A DNA stretch of 35,305 bases. It comes from Phenylobacterium zucineum (GTDB lineage: Bacteria > Pseudomonadota > Alphaproteobacteria > Caulobacterales > Caulobacteraceae). The first letter of the stretch is position 1; the number at the start of each line of letters is the position of its first letter. A program made the position numbers and the translations under genes. The notes under the pieces are model-generated. The model was not told the origin of the DNA. It did not search any database and saw only the letters and a list, made by a program, of their open reading frames with translations. The stretch is taken from the NCBI GenBank assembly GCA_002221445.1, contig NMUI01000003.1:1-35305 (forward strand), in the 5' to 3' direction. Of this stretch, positions 32,291 through 35,305 are shown piece after piece.

Positions 32291-33613
32291 ATGAGGCCAT
32301 TAGGACTCGGCATCGCTGCCGCCCTCATCATCGCTGCGCTGATACCCGTCGCAGTGATGTCCGCACCCAAGGGAGCCGAGGCCATTCCGGAGGCCGCCCG
32401 CAAACAAGGCATGGCCGAAGCCCCGGCTGTGGCCCAGGCCGCCGGGATCACCTGCAAGGTGACCGACGCTCGTTTCGTCGGCAAGGCCACGGACGCCAAG
32501 ACCAAGATCTCGACCTCTTATTATGAAGTCGATTGCGATCAGGGTCTGGGCTTTGTCCTGTCCGCGGCGACCGGTGCCAAGCCCACCGCCTTTACCTGTA
32601 TCGAAGCCAATACCCCGCAGCCCGACGGCAAACCCTCGGCCCTGCCCTGCAAGCTGCCGGGCAATGCCGACCCCAAGGCTGACCTGGCTCCCCTGCTGGC
32701 CAAGGCCAATGTAACCTGCACCCCCGAAGCCGCCCGCGGTATCGGTCAGAGTGCTAAGAACACCTTCCTGGAAATCGCCTGTCAGGGCGGCACCGGCTAT
32801 GTGATGCAAGCTGGCGCGCCGGCCAATCCGGACTCCCCGGCCTTGGCCAGTGACTGCCTGCTTTATGACGGTGCCGACGGCAACATCAAGTGTACCCTGC
32901 ATGACAAGGCCTATCGCCTCGCGGTTATGGATCCTTACATCACCGCCGCCAACAATGGCTGTGTGGCCAAGGACAAGCGTTATATCGGCCTGTCTCAGGC
33001 TGGAGCGGCCTATTACGAAGCCGCCTGCACGGACGGTAAGGGCTATATCTACAAGGTCGAAAAGGGCGTTCTGGCCTCCGCCACCCCCTGTGAAAAGGCC
33101 GCCATGCTGCTGGGCGGTTGTGAACTAACCAATGCCAAGGAAGCCGAAACCGCCCAGGCCGGGCTCTATACTAAGCTGGCGCAGAAGGTTGGCTTTGACT
33201 GCCAGGTCTCGAAATACGCCCCCTTCCCGTCTCCGGCCGGTAAGGACATTGTCGAACTGGCCTGCTCCAACCGTCCAGATGGCGGCGTCGGCATTTTCGG
33301 CGGCCCCAATGACAAGTCCAGCGTCATCGACTGTGCCCACGCCCCTATCGCTGGCTATCGTTGCAGCTTCACGCCGGAATCGGCCACCAACGGCCTGTTG
33401 ACGGCGGACCTGAAGAAGCAGGGCAAGGACTCTTGTCAGGTGTCGAAATCCCGTCTGGTGGGCAAGACCGCCAAGGGCACAACCGTTGTCGAAGTTGCCT
33501 GTTCCGACGGCTTGAAGGGCTACATCCTTGAATATAGCCCCGACCCGATCGCGCCGATCAGCACTGTGGGCTGCGCCTTCACCAAGGACTGCAAGCTACC
33601 CGGCAATACCTGA
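32291..33613 (+). CDS. Secreted protein with five four-cysteine repeats
   Basis: The 440-residue protein has a signal peptide (1-25; cleavage likely near VMSA). The rest is five tandem repeats of about 80 residues, each with four cysteines: C55/82/103/120, C143/164/189/201, C224/246/267/277, C304/325/348/358 and C382/404/428/434. The common pattern is C-x-V-x3-R-x-(V/I)-G, about 16 residues, Y-x-E-x-x-C, then G-(Y/F)-(V/I), a third Cys and a fourth Cys. That gives 20 cysteines, enough for ten disulfides in the periplasm. ATG 32291 is chosen for AGGAGA nine bases upstream and for the signal peptide; the frame is open from 32234. I cannot name the family. Single-gene unit: own promoter, own terminator. 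Confidence 0.82.
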   Translation: MRPLGLGIAAALIIAALIPVAVMSAPKGAEAIPEAARKQGMAEAPAVAQAAGITCKVTDARFVGKATDAKTKISTSYYEVDCDQGLGFVLSAATGAKPTAFTCIEANTPQPDGKPSALPCKLPGNADPKADLAPLLAKANVTCTPEAARGIGQSAKNTFLEIACQGGTGYVMQAGAPANPDSPALASDCLLYDGADGNIKCTLHDKAYRLAVMDPYITAANNGCVAKDKRYIGLSQAGAAYYEAACTDGKGYIYKVEKGVLASATPCEKAAMLLGGCELTNAKEAETAQAGLYTKLAQKVGFDCQVSKYAPFPSPAGKDIVELACSNRPDGGVGIFGGPNDKSSVIDCAHAPIAGYRCSFTPESATNGLLTADLKKQGKDSCQVSKSRLVGKTAKGTTVVEVACSDGLKGYILEYSPDPIAPISTVGCAFTKDCKLPGNT

Positions 33614-33635
33614 TCCTTTCGATCAGCCCATAACG

Positions 33636-33668
33636 AAAGGCCCGCAGAGCGATTTGCGGGCCTTTTTC
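33636..33668. terminator. Rho-independent terminator
   Basis: AAAGGCCCGCA and TGCGGGCCTTT form an 11-bp GC-rich stem around an eight-base loop, followed by more T residues. It lies 23 bases after the stop of the cysteine-repeat protein gene. The A-rich 5' side lets it also serve the convergent ThDP enzyme gene. Confidence 0.9.
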
Positions 33669-33692
33669 TTTGGAAGGCATGAGGCCGATCCG

Positions 33693-35234
33693 TCAGATCG
33701 CCGCTTCGATGAACTTCGGGCCTTGTTCAGTCATGGCCCGGGCAAAGGCGGCTTCAAACTGTTCGGCTGAGTCACAGCGCACGGCATCGACCCCCATACC
33801 CTTGGCGAGGGAAACCCAGTCGATCCTGGGATTACCAAGGTCGAGAAGTTTGCCGGCCGAGGGGCCGGGCTGGCCTGATCTCGTGCGGCCCATCTCGATG
33901 TTCAAAATGCGATAGCTGTGATTGGCGAATACCACCACCGTGACGTCGAGGTTTTCCCGGGCCAGGGTCCAGAGAGCCTGGACGGTGTACATGCCCGCCC
34001 CGTCGCCGCTGAGGGCCACAACCTTCCGATCCGGCTTGGCGACGGCTGCACCAATGGCCAGAGGCATGGCAATGCCAATCGCCCCGCCGGTCAGGGCCAG
34101 AACCTCATGGGGGGCCGCCGTCAAACAGGGAACAGCCACCGCGCCACCAGAGGTCACGGCGTCGTCGCAGATAATCGCCCCTTCCGGCAGATGACGGGCG
34201 ATGGACTGACCGCAGGCCTGGGGGGTCAGGGTGCCGGTCGGGGCTGCGTCGGGGCGTCGCAGGGGTTGGACAGGTCCCGAAGCTGGCGCGCCAAGAGTAT
34301 CGGCCAGGGCTTGCAGACCGACCACTGCGTCTTGGCTGCGGGTGCAAAGGGTCAGGGTCGCACAACCCTCCGGGACCAGGACGCTGGGTCGCTCAGGATA
34401 AGCAAAGAAGGCGACCGGCAGGGTGGTGCCCACATAGATCATCAGGTCAACGCCTTCGAGATCGGCTAAGGCTGCTTCGCCGAAATACTGCATCCGGCCC
34501 GGCACAAAGACCCCGGCCCCCCGCGCCTGACGCGACACAAAGGTGTCAGCCAGAATCCGAATACCATGAGCCTGTAGACGAGCGGCCTGAGCCAGGGCCG
34601 CCGTTAGACAGGCTTGCCCACCGATCAACAGGACCGGCTTTTTTGCCGCGCGCAGGGCCTTGGCGACAGCGTCAACCGAGTCGCCGCTGGGAGGTGCGCG
34701 GGTCGCAACCACGGCCTTGGTCGCACCCTTGGTAGTCTCCGTCCAGGCAGAGTCCGCCGGGAGGATCAGGCTGACCGGGCCACCAGGGGGGCCATAGCTG
34801 GCGGTGATGGCCTGGGCGGTGATGGTGCCCACCGTATCGGCGGTGTCGGCGGACTTCACCCAGATGGAGTTTGGTTTCACCAGGGTAGGAATGTCGGAGT
34901 TCAGCGGTGCATCATACTGCCGGTGATAGGTGGCATGGTCGCCGACCACATTGACAATGGGCGTATAGGCGCGTCGGGCATTATGTAGGTTTGCTAGGCC
35001 ATTGCCGTATCCGGGCCCCAGGTGCAGCAGGGTGCAGGCCGGAACATCGGCCATCCGGCCATAACCGTCGGCGGCACCGGTGGCCACGCCTTCAAACAGG
35101 CATAAGACAGGCCGCATGGTCGGCTGCCGGTCCAGAGCGGCGACAAACTGCATTTCACTGGTGCCGGGATTGGCAAAACAGGCGGTAACTCCATTGGTCA
35201 CCAGGGTTTCGATCAGGGCGTCTGCACCATTCAT
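33693..35234 (-). CDS. ThDP-dependent enzyme, acetolactate synthase/benzoylformate decarboxylase-like
   Basis: This 513-residue enzyme has the three-domain ThDP fold. The N-terminal domain has NGVTACFANPGTSEMQF and the catalytic Glu in LCLFEGVATGAADGYGRM. The middle domain has KPVLLIGGQA. The C-terminal ThDP/Mg site has LSGDGAGMYTVQALWTLARENLDVTVVVFANHSY, i.e. the GDG to N motif. It lacks a clear FAD-type region and stands without a small acetolactate synthase subunit. It is therefore likely a catabolic 2-oxo-acid decarboxylase or carboligase of the IlvB-like or MdlC-like group rather than the biosynthetic enzyme. ATG 35234 follows GGGAGG at about ten bases; TTG 35252 is less likely. Substrate not known. 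Confidence 0.87.
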   Translation of the reverse strand: MNGADALIETLVTNGVTACFANPGTSEMQFVAALDRQPTMRPVLCLFEGVATGAADGYGRMADVPACTLLHLGPGYGNGLANLHNARRAYTPIVNVVGDHATYHRQYDAPLNSDIPTLVKPNSIWVKSADTADTVGTITAQAITASYGPPGGPVSLILPADSAWTETTKGATKAVVATRAPPSGDSVDAVAKALRAAKKPVLLIGGQACLTAALAQAARLQAHGIRILADTFVSRQARGAGVFVPGRMQYFGEAALADLEGVDLMIYVGTTLPVAFFAYPERPSVLVPEGCATLTLCTRSQDAVVGLQALADTLGAPASGPVQPLRRPDAAPTGTLTPQACGQSIARHLPEGAIICDDAVTSGGAVAVPCLTAAPHEVLALTGGAIGIAMPLAIGAAVAKPDRKVVALSGDGAGMYTVQALWTLARENLDVTVVVFANHSYRILNIEMGRTRSGQPGPSAGKLLDLGNPRIDWVSLAKGMGVDAVRCDSAEQFEAAFARAMTEQGPKFIEAAI

Positions 35235-35305
35235 CGGATTTGGGCCTCCCAACCCGTTATTGTTCGTTTCGGGCCGGGCCCAAGAGCCCGTTCCCTTTAG
35301 ACGGA

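Overview
The window looks like a chromosomal segment of an alphaproteobacterium, most likely from the Caulobacterales. This rests on the protein families present, GC-rich coding (about 60% by eye), a holdfast-like Wzx/Wzy exopolysaccharide gene set, and a promoter resembling the Caulobacter TTGAC / GCTANAWC type. No tRNA, rRNA, CRISPR array or insertion sequence was seen.

Layout. (1) 1-1.6 kb: hslO (Hsp33) on the minus strand and a divergent small PilZ-domain gene with one frameshift. (2) 1.6-12.6 kb: an envelope polysaccharide locus. It holds a tandem alpha/beta-hydrolase-like protein, a Wzz/GumC-type copolymerase fused to a degenerate BY-kinase domain, a Wza-type export protein, a Wzx-type flippase, a Wzy/WaaL-type polymerase or ligase, a WecG/TagA-type glycosyltransferase (frameshifted), an initiating phosphoglycosyl transferase and two paralogous GT2 glycosyltransferases. 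(3) 12.6-18.1 kb: a tightly coupled nucleotide-heptose cassette. It holds a transaldolase, a sugar nucleotidyltransferase, a GmhB phosphatase, a GmhA-like SIS isomerase, two HddA-like GHMP kinases and a second nucleotidyltransferase. Together they could turn sedoheptulose 7-phosphate into activated heptose for the polysaccharide. (4) 18.2-22.9 kb: a YciC-like membrane protein, then a minus-strand group with a DUF1254 protein and an iron-complex/cobalamin-type ABC importer. (5) 23.1-27.1 kb: a shortened KdpD-like kinase with its KdpE-like regulator, facing a TPR plus ATP-grasp-like protein that I cannot assign. The AT-rich gap between them carries three TCATAT repeats at helical spacing. (6) 27.3-35.3 kb: an MFS exporter (two frameshifts), an SDR enzyme, two coupled GNATs, remnants of a TfoX-type gene and of an SDR gene, an MBL-fold hydrolase, a secreted protein with five four-cysteine repeats, and a ThDP-dependent enzyme.

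Six genes are broken by seven frameshifts. All seven go in the same direction (one base missing), and adding one base, mostly within a homopolymer run, restores a full-length family member each time. This pattern fits long-read indel errors better than gene decay, so I annotate these as genes rather than pseudogenes. The most novel-looking items are the TPR/ATP-grasp protein with its repeat-bearing control region, the 20-cysteine repeat protein with an operator-like palindrome on its promoter, and the doubled kinase and nucleotidyltransferase set in the heptose cassette.
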